Shown here: piece after piece, positions 27,458 to 37,915 of the stretch
Position numbering within the stretch: the stretch's first letter is position 1
How the letters are laid out: each line of letters begins with the position of its first letter
From: Buttiauxella selenatireducens
Lineage (GTDB): Bacteria > Pseudomonadota > Gammaproteobacteria > Enterobacterales > Enterobacteriaceae
Direction: 5' to 3'
Assembly: GCF_031432975.1 (NCBI RefSeq)
Contig: NZ_CP133838.1
Span: 248,001-312,000 of the forward strand
DNA length: 64,000 bases
Notes under the pieces: model-generated
Seen by the model: only the letters and a program-made list of their open reading frames with translations
What the model was told of the DNA's origin: nothing
The model's database searches: none
Made by a program: the position numbers and the translations under genes

Positions 27458-28879
27458 ATGTCGCTTAATGTCGCCCTTTTCGGTATTGGACTCGATACCT
27501 ACTGGCCGCAATTTTCAGGTCTTGAACAGCGCCTCACCGGTTATCTACAACACATCGATCAACGCCTCGCACAACTGAATGTTTCGGTGATGAATGGCGG
27601 ACTTATTGATAGCGTCGCCAAAGCCGATACCTTCGCCACACACCTCCAGCAGCAACCTGTTGATGCCATTGTGCTTTACATAAGCACTTATGCCCTGAGT
27701 TCTACCGTTTTGCCGCTGGTGCAGAAGATTAACAAGCCGGTGATTATTTTGGCGCTCCAGCCAGAATTGGGCCTGCCGTATGCAAAAATCCGCGATATGA
27801 CTGACCGTGGTGAACGCACCGGCGAGTGGTTGGCACATTGCCAGGCGTGCAGCGCCCCGGAACTGGCAAACGTATTCAATCGCGCGGGTATTCGCTACCA
27901 ACTTATCGTCGGTGCACTAGAGGGTGACGAGCACGTCTGGCAGCAAACCGCGCAATGGTTACAAGCACTTGAGGTGCAACAAGGGCTGGCTGCGTGTCAG
28001 GTCGGCGTGCTGGGCCACTATTACGACGGGATGGTCGACGTTTACAGCAACATGACCAACCTGAGTGCAAAACTCGGCGTGCGGTTTAAGCCGCTGGAAA
28101 TGTGCGAACTGGCGGAATACCGCGAGCAGGTCACGGCTGATGCTTGTGCCCAAAAATGGCAAGAAGTGGAAGCGTCGCTGCAAATTGACGCGGCGTGTGA
28201 AAAAGTCGAACTGCAACGTGCCGTGCAAACCGCCTGCGCCATGGACCAACTGATTGAAAACAACCATCTCGGTGCGCTGGCTTATTACTATGAAGGGCGC
28301 AACGGCAACGCCTACGAAAACATCATTACCTCGATTATTCTCGGCAACACGCTGCTCACCCAGCGTGGAATTCCGGTCGCCGGGGAGTATGAAATCAAAA
28401 ACGTGCTGGCAATGAAAATCCAGCAGTTGCTTGGCGCGGGTGGTTCGTTCTCTGAGCCATATGGCATTGAATTTGCCGATGACGTGGTGCTCTGGGGGCA
28501 CGATGGTCCAGCGCATCCGCTGATGGCGCAAGGCAATGTGCGCCTTGTGCCGCTGCCGGTTTATCACGGCAAACCGGGCAAAGGCGTGTCAATTCAGATG
28601 ACGGTCAAACCCGGCCCGGTGACATTCCTTTCCATCGTTGAAGATGCGCAAAACGGCGTGTGTTTGCAGTATGCCCACGGCGAAGCCGTTCCTGGCGACG
28701 TTCTGGATATCGGCAACACCAACAGCCGCTACCGCTTCCCGTTATCTGCCCGCGAGTTCACCACGCTCTGGAGCCTTGGTGGGCCTGCACACCATTGTGC
28801 AATTGGCCTCGGGCATCAGGGGGATATTCTGGAAAAACTGGCCTGGTTGCTGGGCGTGAAAACAGCAAAAATCTGTTAA
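27458..28879 (+). CDS. L-arabinose isomerase-like protein (orphan sugar isomerase)
   Basis: A 473-aa protein with the AraA/FucI fold order: an N-terminal domain with [20 protein letters not shown], the [16 protein letters not shown] segment, [20 protein letters not shown] in the middle, and a C-terminal [13 protein letters not shown] with adjacent His residues, resembling the AraA metal site. It is shorter than AraA (about 500 aa) and too divergent to name the sugar. No kinase or transporter is in the same operon: sodA is divergent and rhaT starts 209 bp downstream. It may use a sugar imported by RhaT or another system. Confidence 0.75.
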   Translation: MSLNVALFGIGLDTYWPQFSGLEQRLTGYLQHIDQRLAQLNVSVMNGGLIDSVAKADTFATHLQQQPVDAIVLYISTYALSSTVLPLVQKINKPVIILALQPELGLPYAKIRDMTDRGERTGEWLAHCQACSAPELANVFNRAGIRYQLIVGALEGDEHVWQQTAQWLQALEVQQGLAACQVGVLGHYYDGMVDVYSNMTNLSAKLGVRFKPLEMCELAEYREQVTADACAQKWQEVEASLQIDAACEKVELQRAVQTACAMDQLIENNHLGALAYYYEGRNGNAYENIITSIILGNTLLTQRGIPVAGEYEIKNVLAMKIQQLLGAGGSFSEPYGIEFADDVVLWGHDGPAHPLMAQGNVRLVPLPVYHGKPGKGVSIQMTVKPGPVTFLSIVEDAQNGVCLQYAHGEAVPGDVLDIGNTNSRYRFPLSAREFTTLWSLGGPAHHCAIGLGHQGDILEKLAWLLGVKTAKIC

Positions 28880-29088
28880 TTCTTTTAGCGTTACCTCCAC
28901 TCGACTATCGGGTGGAGGGGAAATTAAGAACTGTGACTCTCGTCAATCGCACCCCCTGAATTTTGCCAGTTTTACCCCTGCTGCGGCAGCACATAGAAGG
29001 TTCACTCGTTGCTCACTCTTTAGACTCGATGATTCGGGGTAGTGAGCTGTCGCCCCTACGTTTTTTAGTTAAAACAGAGGGATAAATA

Positions 29089-30123
29089 ATGGATAACGCT
29101 ATAACGATGGGGATAGTTTGGCATCTGGTGGGGGCTGCCAGCGCCGCCTGCTTTTACGCCCCTTTTAAGAAAGCACAGCGCTGGTCATGGGAAACGATGT
29201 GGGCGGTTGGCGGTTTTGTCTCCTGGATAATATTGCCCTGGCTGGTCAGTTACCTTCTTTTACCTGATTTTTGGGCTTACTACGGTTCGTTTAATATATC
29301 TACCTTGCTGCCGGTGTTCCTGTTCGGCGCGATGTGGGGGATCGGCAATATCAACTATGGCCTGACGATGCGTTACCTGGGCATGTCGATGGGCATTGGT
29401 ATCGCGATTGGCATTACGCTTATCGTCGGCACCTTAATGACGCCAATTATTGCCGGAAAATTTGATGTACTGATTGGCACGCCTGGTGGGCGAATGACGC
29501 TGCTGGGTGTACTGGTTGCGCTGGTCGGCGTGGCGATTGTCACCCGTGCGGGGCAACTTAAAGAGCGCCAAATGGGCATTAAAGCCGAAGAATTTAACCT
29601 GAAAAAAGGGCTGATTCTGGCAGTAATGTGCGGCATCTTCTCGGCGGGTATGTCTTTTGCGATGGACGCCGCAAAACCAATGCATGAAGCCGCTGCCGCG
29701 CTGGGCGTTGATCCGCTCTACGTGGCACTGCCAAGTTACGTCATCATCATGGGCGGTGGCGCGGTGATAAACTTGGGTTATTGCTTCATTCGTCTGGCAA
29801 AAATGCAAAACCTGTCGATAAAAGCCGACTTCTCACTGGCAAGACCGCTGATCATCAGCAACGTGCTGTTTGCAGCACTAGCCGGTTTGATGTGGTATCT
29901 GCAATTCTTCTTCTACGCCTGGGGCCACGCCAGAATTCCGGCACAGTACGACTACATGAGCTGGATGTTGCACATGAGTTTCTACGTGCTGTGCGGCGGG
30001 TTGGTTGGCTTGATTATGAAAGAGTGGAAATCAGCAGGGACGCGCCCGGTTGGCGTGTTGAGCGTGGGATGTGTGGTAATAATTATTGCCGCGAATATCG
30101 TCGGATTAGGTATGGCGAATTAA
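29089..30123 (+). CDS. rhaT: L-rhamnose-proton symporter RhaT
   Basis: A 344-aa inner-membrane protein with ten TM segments, same length as E. coli RhaT, starting [20 protein letters not shown]. It imports L-rhamnose with protons. It converges on rhaR with a 7-bp gap, the same gene order as in E. coli (rhaT, rhaR, rhaS, rhaBAD). In E. coli its expression needs RhaS and CRP. Confidence 0.97.
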   Translation: MDNAITMGIVWHLVGAASAACFYAPFKKAQRWSWETMWAVGGFVSWIILPWLVSYLLLPDFWAYYGSFNISTLLPVFLFGAMWGIGNINYGLTMRYLGMSMGIGIAIGITLIVGTLMTPIIAGKFDVLIGTPGGRMTLLGVLVALVGVAIVTRAGQLKERQMGIKAEEFNLKKGLILAVMCGIFSAGMSFAMDAAKPMHEAAAALGVDPLYVALPSYVIIMGGGAVINLGYCFIRLAKMQNLSIKADFSLARPLIISNVLFAALAGLMWYLQFFFYAWGHARIPAQYDYMSWMLHMSFYVLCGGLVGLIMKEWKSAGTRPVGVLSVGCVVIIIAANIVGLGMAN

Positions 30124-30130
30124 ATACCCG

Positions 30131-30979
30131 TCATACTTCAACCGCATACCTCTGACGCCACATTCGTGGCGTCATTCCTGTTTCTTTAGTAAACACCACC
30201 GAAAAGTAATTACTGTCCTCAAACCCGCAGCGGGTGGCGATATTCCCAACCAAGAGCTCGCTATTGCGCAGTAAATCCTGTGCCTGGCAAATCCTTAGCT
30301 GGCGCAAATACTGGCTGATGCTCATGCCGGTCTGCTGGCGGAAAAATTGGCGTAAATGGCGTTCTGCCACTTGGTGCTGGTGGCAAAACTGCGTCAGCTC
30401 AAAAGGGGTGTCGAGACTTTGTCCCAATGCCGCCATTAGCAGATCCAATATTTCACTGCTGTCCGGCCCGGCGGCGTCCTGGGTTTGATAACGGTGGCGG
30501 CGCAACGTAATGCAAAGTTGTAGAAACAGGCTTTCGGTCAAACACAACGAGAGCGCATCGGGTTTCACGCTTTCGTGCTCCAGTTGCACGATTAACTGAC
30601 GTGCTTGCGCCATGCCCTGGCTGGAAAGCCGCCAGCGCGGATCTTTTCCCGCATCCCTCGCGCTATGCAGTAAATCATCCCAGTCGACATTGATTTTTAG
30701 CCGCTCGGGGCAATAGATGATGTTGTGCAAGACTAAACCGTTCACCGACTCGTAGCTGTGGCGGTCTTCAGCGCGAATATAAAACAGATCGCCGCAGGTA
30801 ATGCGATAAGGGCGGTCGTTCAGCACATGCAGCCCATTGCCGCGCCACACCAAAACCAGCTCGCAGAAATCGTGGGTATGTTCGGCAAAAACATTTTGCG
30901 GATAGCGGTCTGCCACCGCCACGGGTTGCGCGGCAGAGACAAAGAAGTCTGCTTTTTTGAGGACTAAATGATTCGTCAC
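30131..30979 (-). CDS. rhaR: AraC-family activator RhaR
   Basis: A 282-aa regulator: an N-terminal cupin-like rhamnose-sensing domain ([17 protein letters not shown] near residue 32) and a C-terminal AraC double HTH ([20 protein letters not shown] and [20 protein letters not shown]). It activates rhaSR in response to L-rhamnose. The stop codon lies in an ERIC-like arm (CCCGTCATACTTCAA), so the C-terminus may have been trimmed by that repeat. It follows rhaS after 77 bp. Confidence 0.95.
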   Translation of the reverse strand: MTNHLVLKKADFFVSAAQPVAVADRYPQNVFAEHTHDFCELVLVWRGNGLHVLNDRPYRITCGDLFYIRAEDRHSYESVNGLVLHNIIYCPERLKINVDWDDLLHSARDAGKDPRWRLSSQGMAQARQLIVQLEHESVKPDALSLCLTESLFLQLCITLRRHRYQTQDAAGPDSSEILDLLMAALGQSLDTPFELTQFCHQHQVAERHLRQFFRQQTGMSISQYLRQLRICQAQDLLRNSELLVGNIATRCGFEDSNYFSVVFTKETGMTPRMWRQRYAVEV

Positions 30980-31056
30980 CGCTTATCCATCCTAAAATTT
31001 AGCCAACTGAAGATTATCGGCTTATTGGGTAAATAAAACGGTGATTGTGTTCGCGA

Positions 31057-31896
31057 TTACTGAAGTTCCGTATCCCGTCCCTGACGAATCTCACGCGGGG
31101 ACCAGGAAAACTCGCGTTTAAAAAGCGTCGAAAAATGGTTGCTGTCGCCAAAGCCGCATTGAAACGCGATATTTGTGACGCTTTCCTCGCCGTGACGTAA
31201 TAAATAGCGGGCCTTCATCAAACGTAAACGATTGAGATAACGCTGCGGCGTCATACCCGTTTGTTGTTTTAGCTGGCGATGCAGGGTGCGCAGGGAAAGT
31301 GTGAATTGCGATGCCAGTTGCTCCCAACAAATCTCTTCGGCGAAATGCTCTTCCAGCCAGGCCATCAACTGGTTTAATCGGCCTTCCGCGTTGGTCGCGC
31401 CTTCCATCATGCTGCCTTTGCGCAGCAAAACCAGCAACTGCATAAACAGAATTTCACGGTTAGCCACGGCGTGGGTATCCGCTGCTTCGCCAACCTGTTC
31501 AAACTGCTCGATCAATCCACGCACCTGTTGTAGCACCGGCTGGTTCACGCGCCAGTGCGACGGGTAATTGCCGTCTTGTTCTTGCGGCAGCAACTTATCC
31601 AGCCCGGACAAAAAGCAGAAGGCATCAGGTGCGCGATACAGAATATTGGTCAGACAGAGGTTTTCGGTGTGTTCGTATAGATGACGGTCGTGGTCACGCA
31701 CAAAACAGACCGAGCCGCCGCTTAGCGTGTAGGGCTGGCCGTTAAAAACGTGCGTTCCGGTGCCGTGTTCAACAATAACGATTTCATAAAAATCGTGGTG
31801 GTGTTCCGGGAATGCCCCCTGGGGTAAACGTGGCTCGATCGCCACGGATGAATGACCTGATGGGAAAAAATCAAAACCGTGCAATACCGCCATCAT
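31057..31896 (-). CDS. rhaS: AraC-family activator RhaS
   Basis: A 279-aa regulator similar to E. coli RhaS (278 aa), with [19 protein letters not shown] in the sensing domain and [20 protein letters not shown] and [19 protein letters not shown] in the DNA-binding domain. It activates rhaBAD and rhaT on rhamnose. Two adjacent ATGs (31896 and 31893) leave one residue of doubt. It is divergent from rhaB with about 298 bp between them. Confidence 0.95.
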   Translation of the reverse strand: MMAVLHGFDFFPSGHSSVAIEPRLPQGAFPEHHHDFYEIVIVEHGTGTHVFNGQPYTLSGGSVCFVRDHDRHLYEHTENLCLTNILYRAPDAFCFLSGLDKLLPQEQDGNYPSHWRVNQPVLQQVRGLIEQFEQVGEAADTHAVANREILFMQLLVLLRKGSMMEGATNAEGRLNQLMAWLEEHFAEEICWEQLASQFTLSLRTLHRQLKQQTGMTPQRYLNRLRLMKARYLLRHGEESVTNIAFQCGFGDSNHFSTLFKREFSWSPREIRQGRDTELQ

Positions 31897-32068
31897 TACC
31901 CCCGGAACATTTTAATTGTCGATTGATAGTAAGTAACGAAGCTCCCCGGCACCTTAAAATTTCGACACGAAATCAGTTAAAAATTGCACGTTTTTTAAGA
32001 AAGGGTGGGAATTATCAGGAAATGCGGCAAGCGTCACAGGCCGGTTTTTGGGGGTGTAAGTATCAATC

Positions 32069-32084
32069 TGTGACATAACTCACG
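32069..32084. promoter_or_regulatory. CRP-binding site in the rhaS-rhaB intergenic region
   Basis: TGTGACATAACTCACG matches TGTGA-N6-TCACA with one mismatch. It lies between the divergent rhaSR and rhaBAD promoters, 111 bp before the rhaB ATG; E. coli has CRP sites in the same region. The downstream stretch TTTGCCATTTTGCCAGCGGC is where RhaS half-sites would be expected, but I cannot delimit them. Confidence 0.75.
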
Positions 32085-32194
32085 TTCATCTTTGCCATTT
32101 TGCCAGCGGCTGATGGGGGCTGTCAGTGTCAAGAAGGTGGGCGAGGGCGTTAGTTTTTAGAGTGGAGCCAATTAATTTAGCAAGGACCCCAAAA

Positions 32195-33667
32195 ATGACT
32201 CTACGCCACAGTGTTGCGGTAGACCTCGGTGCATCAAGTGGCCGTGTCATGCTGGCGCGCTTTGAACGTGACTCCCGCAGCATCTGCCTGCGTGAGATTC
32301 ATCGTTTCACCAACGACTTAAAACAGGCTGAGGGTTTCACCGTCTGGGACGTTGATGCGCTGGAGCATGAAATCCGCACTGGCCTGCAAAAAGCCTGCGA
32401 CGAAGGCATCAAAATCGACAGCATCGGTATCGATACCTGGGGTGTGGATTATGTGCTGATTGACCGTGAAGGTAACCGCGTTGGGCTGCCTGTGGCTTAT
32501 CGTGATAGCCGCACCGATGGCGTGATGGATCTCGCTTTCAATCAGCTTGGCCGTGAAGATATTTACCGCCGCACCGGCATTCAGTTTCTGCCGTTCAATA
32601 CGCTTTACCAGCTCCGTGCGCTGGTCGAACAGCAGCCAGAGTTGCTTGATAACGCCGAACACGCGCTGTTGATTCCCGACTATTTTTGCTACCGCCTGAC
32701 GGGCGTGATGAACTGGGAATACACCAACGCCACCACTACGCAACTGGTCAATATCAACAGCGATAGCTGGGATGAAACGCTGCTCGACTGGGCAGGTGTT
32801 CCGCATAAATGGTTTGGTAAACCGACACACCCAGGCCGCGTTATCGGCCAGTGGATTTGCCGCGAAGGCAACAAAATCCCGGTGGTGAGCGTTGCCACTC
32901 ACGACACGGCCAGCGCAGTCATCGGTGCACCGCTCAAAGACAAAGATGCCGCGTATCTCTCTTCCGGCACCTGGTCGCTGATGGGCTTTGAGAGCAAAAC
33001 GCCTTACGCCAACAGCACGGCATTAGCCGCCAACATCACCAACGAAGGGGGTGCGGAAGGGCGCTACCGTGTCCTGAAAAATATTATGGGACTGTGGTTG
33101 TTGCAGCGTGTCATCAAAGAGCTGGGCATTACCGATCTTGCGGATCTTATCGATCGCACTAAACAGACGGCAGCTTGCAAGTTTGTCATCAATCCAAATG
33201 ACGATCGTTTTATTAATCCTGAAAGCATGAGCCGTGAAATTCAGGCGGCATGCCGTGAAAGCAACCAGCCGGTTCCGTTCACTGACAACGAACTCGCACG
33301 CTGTATTTTCGACAGCCTGGCACTGCTGTATGCCAAAACGCTGGAAGAACTGGCCGCCGTTCGTGGCCGCCCGTTTAGCTGCCTGCACATTGTAGGTGGC
33401 GGCAGCCAGAACGAATTACTCAACCAACTTTGCGCCGATGCCTGCGGTATTCCAGTACTCGCCGGGCCGATTGAAGCCTCAACGCTTGGCAATATCGGCT
33501 GCCAGCTAATGGCGCTGGACGAAATTACTGATGTCGACGACTTCCGAAAAATTGTCGCCACCAGCTATCAACTGAAATCTTTTAACCCCGAAACCGACAG
33601 CGAAATTGCCCGTTATATCGCGCAGTTGCCGCTGAATATTCAAACACGAAAGGAGTTTTGCGCATGA
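32195..33667 (+). CDS. rhaB: Rhamnulokinase
   Basis: A 490-aa FGGY carbohydrate kinase phosphorylating L-rhamnulose. It has an N-terminal phosphate loop [14 protein letters not shown], the catalytic region [15 protein letters not shown] with Asp near residue 75-80, [11 protein letters not shown] near 240, and the adenosine loop [15 protein letters not shown] near 402. The ATG at 32195 matches the E. coli start; the longer frame is rejected. The stop overlaps the rhaA ATG (ATGA). Confidence 0.97.
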   Translation: MTLRHSVAVDLGASSGRVMLARFERDSRSICLREIHRFTNDLKQAEGFTVWDVDALEHEIRTGLQKACDEGIKIDSIGIDTWGVDYVLIDREGNRVGLPVAYRDSRTDGVMDLAFNQLGREDIYRRTGIQFLPFNTLYQLRALVEQQPELLDNAEHALLIPDYFCYRLTGVMNWEYTNATTTQLVNINSDSWDETLLDWAGVPHKWFGKPTHPGRVIGQWICREGNKIPVVSVATHDTASAVIGAPLKDKDAAYLSSGTWSLMGFESKTPYANSTALAANITNEGGAEGRYRVLKNIMGLWLLQRVIKELGITDLADLIDRTKQTAACKFVINPNDDRFINPESMSREIQAACRESNQPVPFTDNELARCIFDSLALLYAKTLEELAAVRGRPFSCLHIVGGGSQNELLNQLCADACGIPVLAGPIEASTLGNIGCQLMALDEITDVDDFRKIVATSYQLKSFNPETDSEIARYIAQLPLNIQTRKEFCA

Positions 33668-34923
33668 CCACATCTCTTGAAACAGCCTGGGAACTGGCAA
33701 AACAGCGCTTTGCTGCTGTCGGTGTTGACGTTGAAGCCGCACTTCTTCAGCTCGACCGCCTGCCGGTTTCGATGCACTGCTGGCAGGGCGATGACGTCGC
33801 GGGCTTTGAAAACCCAGAAGGCGCGCTGAGCGGTGGGATTCAGGCTACGGGGAATTACCCGGGCAAAGCGCGTAATGCCGATGAGCTACGCTCTGACCTG
33901 GAACGCGCATTAAGCCTGATCCCTGGCCCAAAACGCCTGAATCTGCACGCCATTTATCTGGAATCTGAGCAGCCGGTTTCGCGCGACAAGATCGAACCTA
34001 AGCATTTTAAAAACTGGGTGGAGTGGGCGAAAGCGAACAAATTAGGACTGGATTTCAACCCATCCTGCTTCTCGCACCCGTTAAGCGCCGACGGCTTTAC
34101 GCTGTCCCACGCTAACGATGAAATTCGCCAGTTCTGGATTGACCACGTTAAAGCGAGCCGCAAAATTTCTGCGTACTTTGGCGAGCAGCTGGGCACGCCG
34201 TCAGTGATGAACATCTGGGTCCCGGATGGCATGAAAGACATCACCATTGACCGCCTGGCACCACGTCAACGCCTGGTGGCCGCGCTGGATGAAGCGATGA
34301 GCGAAAAACTCAATCCGGCACACCATATCGACGCAGTAGAAAGCAAACTGTTCGGCATTGGTGCGGAAAGCTACACCGTCGGCTCCAACGAATTCTATTT
34401 CGGTTACGCGACCAGCCGCCAGACAGCGCTGTGTCTGGATGCCGGGCACTTCCACCCGACCGAAGTTATCTCCGACAAAATTTCCAGCGCCATGCTGTAT
34501 GTGCCGCGCCTGCTGCTGCACGTGAGCCGTCCGGTGCGTTGGGATAGCGACCACGTCGTGCTGCTGGATGACGAAACACAAGCGATCGCCAGCGAAATTA
34601 TCCGCCACGACCTGTTCGACCGCGTTCATATCGGTCTGGATTTCTTCGATGCTTCGATCAACCGCATCGCGGCGTGGGTTATCGGCACTCGCAACATGAA
34701 GAAAGCATTGCTGCGTGCGTTGCTGGAACCGACCGAAGCCCTGCGCCAACTGGAACTTGAAGGCGATTACACCGCTCGTCTGGCCCTGCTGGAAGAACAA
34801 AAATCACTGCCATGGGCGGCGGTCTGGGAAATGTATTGCCAGCGCAACGACACGCCGGTTGATGCCCAGTGGCTGAAGACCGTGCGCGGTTACGAGAAAG
34901 AGGTGTTGAGCCAGCGCGGTTAA
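33664..34923 (+). CDS. rhaA: L-rhamnose isomerase
   Basis: A 419-aa enzyme, the E. coli length, converting L-rhamnose to L-rhamnulose. It starts [20 protein letters not shown], and contains [17 protein letters not shown] and the metal-site segment [24 protein letters not shown] two codons earlier is not needed because the ATG overlaps the rhaB stop. In the mRNA it is separated from rhaD by a 36-bp tandem repeat array. Confidence 0.97.
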   Translation: MTTSLETAWELAKQRFAAVGVDVEAALLQLDRLPVSMHCWQGDDVAGFENPEGALSGGIQATGNYPGKARNADELRSDLERALSLIPGPKRLNLHAIYLESEQPVSRDKIEPKHFKNWVEWAKANKLGLDFNPSCFSHPLSADGFTLSHANDEIRQFWIDHVKASRKISAYFGEQLGTPSVMNIWVPDGMKDITIDRLAPRQRLVAALDEAMSEKLNPAHHIDAVESKLFGIGAESYTVGSNEFYFGYATSRQTALCLDAGHFHPTEVISDKISSAMLYVPRLLLHVSRPVRWDSDHVVLLDDETQAIASEIIRHDLFDRVHIGLDFFDASINRIAAWVIGTRNMKKALLRALLEPTEALRQLELEGDYTARLALLEEQKSLPWAAVWEMYCQRNDTPVDAQWLKTVRGYEKEVLSQRG

Positions 34924-34934
34924 GTTCGCTCTCG

Positions 34935-35298
34935 CCCTCACCCCGGCCCTCTCCCACAGGAGAGGGGGAAAACCGAACCATTCCCTCTCCCGCAGGAGAG
35001 GGGGAAAACCGAACCATTCCCTCACCCACAGGAGAGGGGGAAAACCGAACTATTCCCTCACCCACAGGAGAGGGGGAAAACCGAACCATTCCCTCTCCCG
35101 CAGGAGAGGGGGAAAACCGAACCATTCCCTCACCCGCAGGAGAGGGGGAAAACCGAACCATTCCCTCACCCGCAGGAGAGGGGGAAAACCGAACCATTCC
35201 CTCTCTCGCAGGAGAGGGGGAAAACCAAACAGTCACCTCACCCACCTGCGGAACTCGATCAGTCCCCTCTCCCTCTGGGAGAGGGCCAGGGTGAGGGG
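34935..35298. repeat. Eight-copy 36-bp tandem repeat nested in a REP-like palindrome, rhaA-rhaD gap
   Basis: The unit begins AGGAGAGGGGGAAAACCGAA and continues CCATTCCCTCTCCCGC. Starts are at 34958, 34994, 35030, 35066, 35102, 35138, 35174 and 35210, an exact 36-bp period with few substitutions (CTCT/CTCA, GC/AC before AGG). The array is bracketed by CCCTCACCCCGGCCCTCTCC (34935) and a final hairpin GGGAGAGGGCCAGGGTGAGG (35277-35296). It fills almost all of the 404 bp between rhaA and rhaD. Because 36 is a multiple of three it creates open frames on both strands that are not genes. Confidence 0.92.
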
Positions 35299-35327
35299 AA
35301 GAAAAAACACTAAAGGAACATAAGACT

Positions 35328-36152
35328 ATGCAGAACATCCTTAACGCCTGGTTTGTAGAAGGCATGATCAAAGCAACTAGCGATGCCTGGCTGAAAGGTT
35401 GGGACGAGCGCAACGGCGGCAACATCACGATGCGCCTGGATGAATCAGACATCGCCCCTTTCCAGGCTGACTTCCACGCCGTACCGCGCTACATCGCTCT
35501 GAGCCAGCCAATGCCTGAGCTGGCGAATACGCCGTTTATCGTGACCGGCTCCGGTAAATTCTTCCGCAACGTGCAACTTGCTCCGGCGGAAAATATTGGC
35601 GTGGTCAAAGTGGACAACCACGGTACGGGCTATCACATTTTGTGGGGACTGGAGAACGAAGCGGTGCCAACGTCTGAACTGGCAGCACACTTCCAGTCGC
35701 ACAGCGTGCGCATCAAAACCACTGGCGGTAAAGACCGTGTGATTATGCACTGCCACGCCACCAACCTGATTGCCCTGACTTACGTGCTGGAAAACCGCAC
35801 CGACGTCATCACCCGCAAACTGTGGGAAGGCAGCACCGAATGTCTGGTGGTGTTCCCGGATGGTGTCGGCATTCTGCCGTGGATGGTTCCAGGGACTGAT
35901 GAAATTGGTAACGCGACCGCTGACGAAATGGCAAAACATTCGCTGGTGTTGTGGCCTTTCCATGGCGTGTTTGGTAGCGGCCCAACGCTTGATGAAGCGT
36001 TTGGTCTTATCGACACCGCTGAAAAATCAGCGGAAGTACTGGTCAAAGTCATCTCTATGGGCGGCATGAAACAAACCATCAGCCGTGACGAGCTAATCGC
36101 GCTCGGCAAACGCTTTGGCGTCAATCCATTAGCCAGTGCTTTAGAACTTTAA
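35328..36152 (+). CDS. rhaD: Rhamnulose-1-phosphate aldolase
   Basis: A 274-aa class II (zinc) aldolase, the E. coli length, cleaving L-rhamnulose-1-phosphate to DHAP and L-lactaldehyde. It has [14 protein letters not shown], the [12 protein letters not shown] loop and the zinc-ligand motif [16 protein letters not shown] near residue 140. The lactaldehyde product is handled by the fucO-like gene next in the operon. Confidence 0.97.
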   Translation: MQNILNAWFVEGMIKATSDAWLKGWDERNGGNITMRLDESDIAPFQADFHAVPRYIALSQPMPELANTPFIVTGSGKFFRNVQLAPAENIGVVKVDNHGTGYHILWGLENEAVPTSELAAHFQSHSVRIKTTGGKDRVIMHCHATNLIALTYVLENRTDVITRKLWEGSTECLVVFPDGVGILPWMVPGTDEIGNATADEMAKHSLVLWPFHGVFGSGPTLDEAFGLIDTAEKSAEVLVKVISMGGMKQTISRDELIALGKRFGVNPLASALEL

Positions 36153-36159
36153 CTCTTTT

Positions 36160-36263
36160 CCCCCTCTCCCTCTGGGAGAGGGCTGGGGTGAGAGCAATTT
36201 GATTTCAGCCATTCTTTCTTTACCTTTTCCCCCTCTCCCCTCGGGAGAGGGCCGGGGTGAGGG
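36160..36263. repeat. Two REP-like hairpins between rhaD and fucO
   Basis: CCCCTCTCCCTCTGGGAGAG (36160) with GGCTGGGGTGAG, and a second copy CCCTCTCCCCTCGGGAGAGG (36231-36250) with GCCGGGGTGAGGG, about 70 bp apart. They are the same palindrome family as the rhaA-rhaD array and the mtlA-mtlD cluster. Confidence 0.8.
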
Positions 36264-36288
36264 AAAACGATCATTATGGAGAATAGCT

Positions 36289-37437
36289 ATGAGCTTTATG
36301 TTGGCGTTACCCAAAATCAGTCTGCACGGCGCGGGCGCAATCGGCGATATGGTGAAATTGATTGCCACAAAACCCTGGGGCAAAGCGTTAATTATTACCG
36401 ACGGGCAGCTCGTGAAAATGGGTCTGCTCGACAGCCTGTTTAGCGCGCTCGACGCGCATCAGCTTTCTTACGAACTGTTCGATGAAGTGTTCCCGAACCC
36501 GACTGAAGAACTGGTGCAAAAAGGATTTGCCGCGTATCAGGCCGCAAAATGCGATTACCTGATTGCCTTTGGCGGCGGCAGCCCGATTGATACCGCTAAA
36601 GCCGTGAAAATCCTGACCGCTAACCCAGGGCCATCAACGGCTTATTCGGGCGTGGGTAAAGTCACCCATCCCGGCGTTCCGCTGGTGGCGATTAACACCA
36701 CTGCCGGTACCGCAGCGGAGATGACCAGTAACGCGGTGATCATCGATTCTGTGCGCCATGTGAAAGAAGTGATTATCGATACAAACCTGATTCCTGATAT
36801 CGCCGTAGATGACGCCAGCGTCATGCTGGATATCCCGGCAAGCGTCACCGCCGCAACGGGTATGGACGCGCTGACTCACGCCATCGAAGCTTACGTTTCT
36901 GTCGCGGCGCACCCGCTGACCGATGCCAATGCGCTCGAGTCTATCCGTCTGATTAGCCAGTGGTTGCCGAAAGCGGTCGACGATGGGCATAACCTCGAAG
37001 CGCGTGAAATGATGGCTTACGGGCAATATCTGGCGGGCATGGCGTTTAACAGTGCCGGGCTTGGCCTGGTTCATGCGCTGGCGCACCAACCGGGCGCGAC
37101 ACACAATCTTCCGCACGGTGTGTGTAACGCGATTTTGCTGCCGGTGATTGAAGCGTTTAACCGTCCAAAAGCCGTTTCGCGTTTTGCGAAAGTCGCCGCA
37201 GCGATGGGTGTGGATACGTTGTCGATGAGCGAAGAAGAAGCCAGTTTCGAGGCAATTCTCGCTATTCGCGCGCTTTCCGCTCGCGTAGGTATTCCATCCG
37301 GTTTCAGCCAGCTTGGGATTAAAACGGCTGATATCGAAGGTTGGTTGGACAACGCGCTTGCAGACCCCTGCGCGCCATGTAACCCACGCGAGGCTACCCG
37401 CGATGAAGTTCGCGAGCTGTACCTGGAGGCGCTATGA
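36289..37437 (+). CDS. fucO: Lactaldehyde reductase (iron-containing alcohol dehydrogenase), FucO-like
   Basis: A 382-aa group III alcohol dehydrogenase. Seen are the NAD-site [12 protein letters not shown] near residue 96, [13 protein letters not shown] near 137, [18 protein letters not shown], and the metal-ligand histidines in [20 protein letters not shown]. It likely reduces L-lactaldehyde from rhamnose to 1,2-propanediol. E. coli keeps fucO in the fucose operon; here it is within the rha operon. YiaY is a close alternative by sequence. The ATG at 36289 is preceded by TATGGAGAAT. Confidence 0.88.
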   Translation: MSFMLALPKISLHGAGAIGDMVKLIATKPWGKALIITDGQLVKMGLLDSLFSALDAHQLSYELFDEVFPNPTEELVQKGFAAYQAAKCDYLIAFGGGSPIDTAKAVKILTANPGPSTAYSGVGKVTHPGVPLVAINTTAGTAAEMTSNAVIIDSVRHVKEVIIDTNLIPDIAVDDASVMLDIPASVTAATGMDALTHAIEAYVSVAAHPLTDANALESIRLISQWLPKAVDDGHNLEAREMMAYGQYLAGMAFNSAGLGLVHALAHQPGATHNLPHGVCNAILLPVIEAFNRPKAVSRFAKVAAAMGVDTLSMSEEEASFEAILAIRALSARVGIPSGFSQLGIKTADIEGWLDNALADPCAPCNPREATRDEVRELYLEAL

Positions 37438-37748
37438 TCCGCAAAGCGTTTGTGATGCAGGTAAATCCTGATGCGCATGAAGAGTACCAACGTCGGCACA
37501 CGCCAATTTGGCCTGAGCTGGAAGCGGTGTTGAAACAGCATGGTGCGCATCATTACGTCATTTATCTTGATGCGCCGCGCAACCTGCTTTTTGCCTCGGT
37601 AGAGATTGAGTCCGAAGCCCGCTGGAACGCCGTTGCCCAAACGGAAGTTTGCCAGCGCTGGTGGAAGCATATGAGCGAGATCATGCCAGGCAACCCGGAT
37701 AACAGCCCGGTGAGCGCCGAGTTGAAAGAAGTGTTTTACCTGGAATAA
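37434..37748 (+). CDS. rhaM: L-rhamnose mutarotase
   Basis: A 104-aa dimeric alpha/beta-barrel protein, same length as E. coli RhaM, starting [20 protein letters not shown] and containing [20 protein letters not shown] (catalytic His) and the closing [12 protein letters not shown]. It interconverts rhamnose anomers for RhaA. Its ATG overlaps the fucO TGA (ATGA). It is the last gene of the rha operon, followed by a terminator. Confidence 0.96.
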   Translation: MIRKAFVMQVNPDAHEEYQRRHTPIWPELEAVLKQHGAHHYVIYLDAPRNLLFASVEIESEARWNAVAQTEVCQRWWKHMSEIMPGNPDNSPVSAELKEVFYLE

Positions 37749-37776
37749 TGCTCGCAGAAACCCCTCGCAAACAGAA

Positions 37777-37805
37777 TCCCTGACCCCAGGTCGGGGATTT
37801 TTTTA
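37777..37805 (+). terminator. Rho-independent terminator of the rha operon
   Basis: ATCCCTGACC / GGTCGGGGAT stem followed by T7, 28 bp after rhaM. Confidence 0.9.
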
Positions 37806-37880
37806 TTTCTTATTCCCCTGTTATTTATGTGACTAACCTCCCTTGTTGCCCAAATCGGTTGTGATACTTTCCTTTTCACA

Positions 37881-37898
37881 AACTGGCATACGCCAGTT
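37881..37898. promoter_or_regulatory. Perfect palindrome before the GH4/EIIC/GntR operon
   Basis: AACTGGC-ATAC-GCCAGTT, a perfect 7-bp inverted repeat 18 bp upstream of the GH4 start, next to its ribosome site. It is a candidate operator for the GntR/UTRA regulator encoded at the end of the same cluster; the role is inferred. Confidence 0.5.
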
Positions 37899-37915
37899 AA
37901 AAGAAAGGAACGATC

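Noticed and set aside
34935-35298. CRISPR-like array in the rhaA-rhaD gap
   Set aside because: The 36-bp units are contiguous and nearly identical, with no variable spacers, and there are no cas genes. It is a tandem repeat grown from a REP-like palindrome.
34679-35452. Repeat-peptide proteins on both strands (12-residue periodicity)
   Set aside because: The open frames exist only because the 36-bp unit is a multiple of three and lacks stops; they run into rhaA and rhaD and have no ribosome site.
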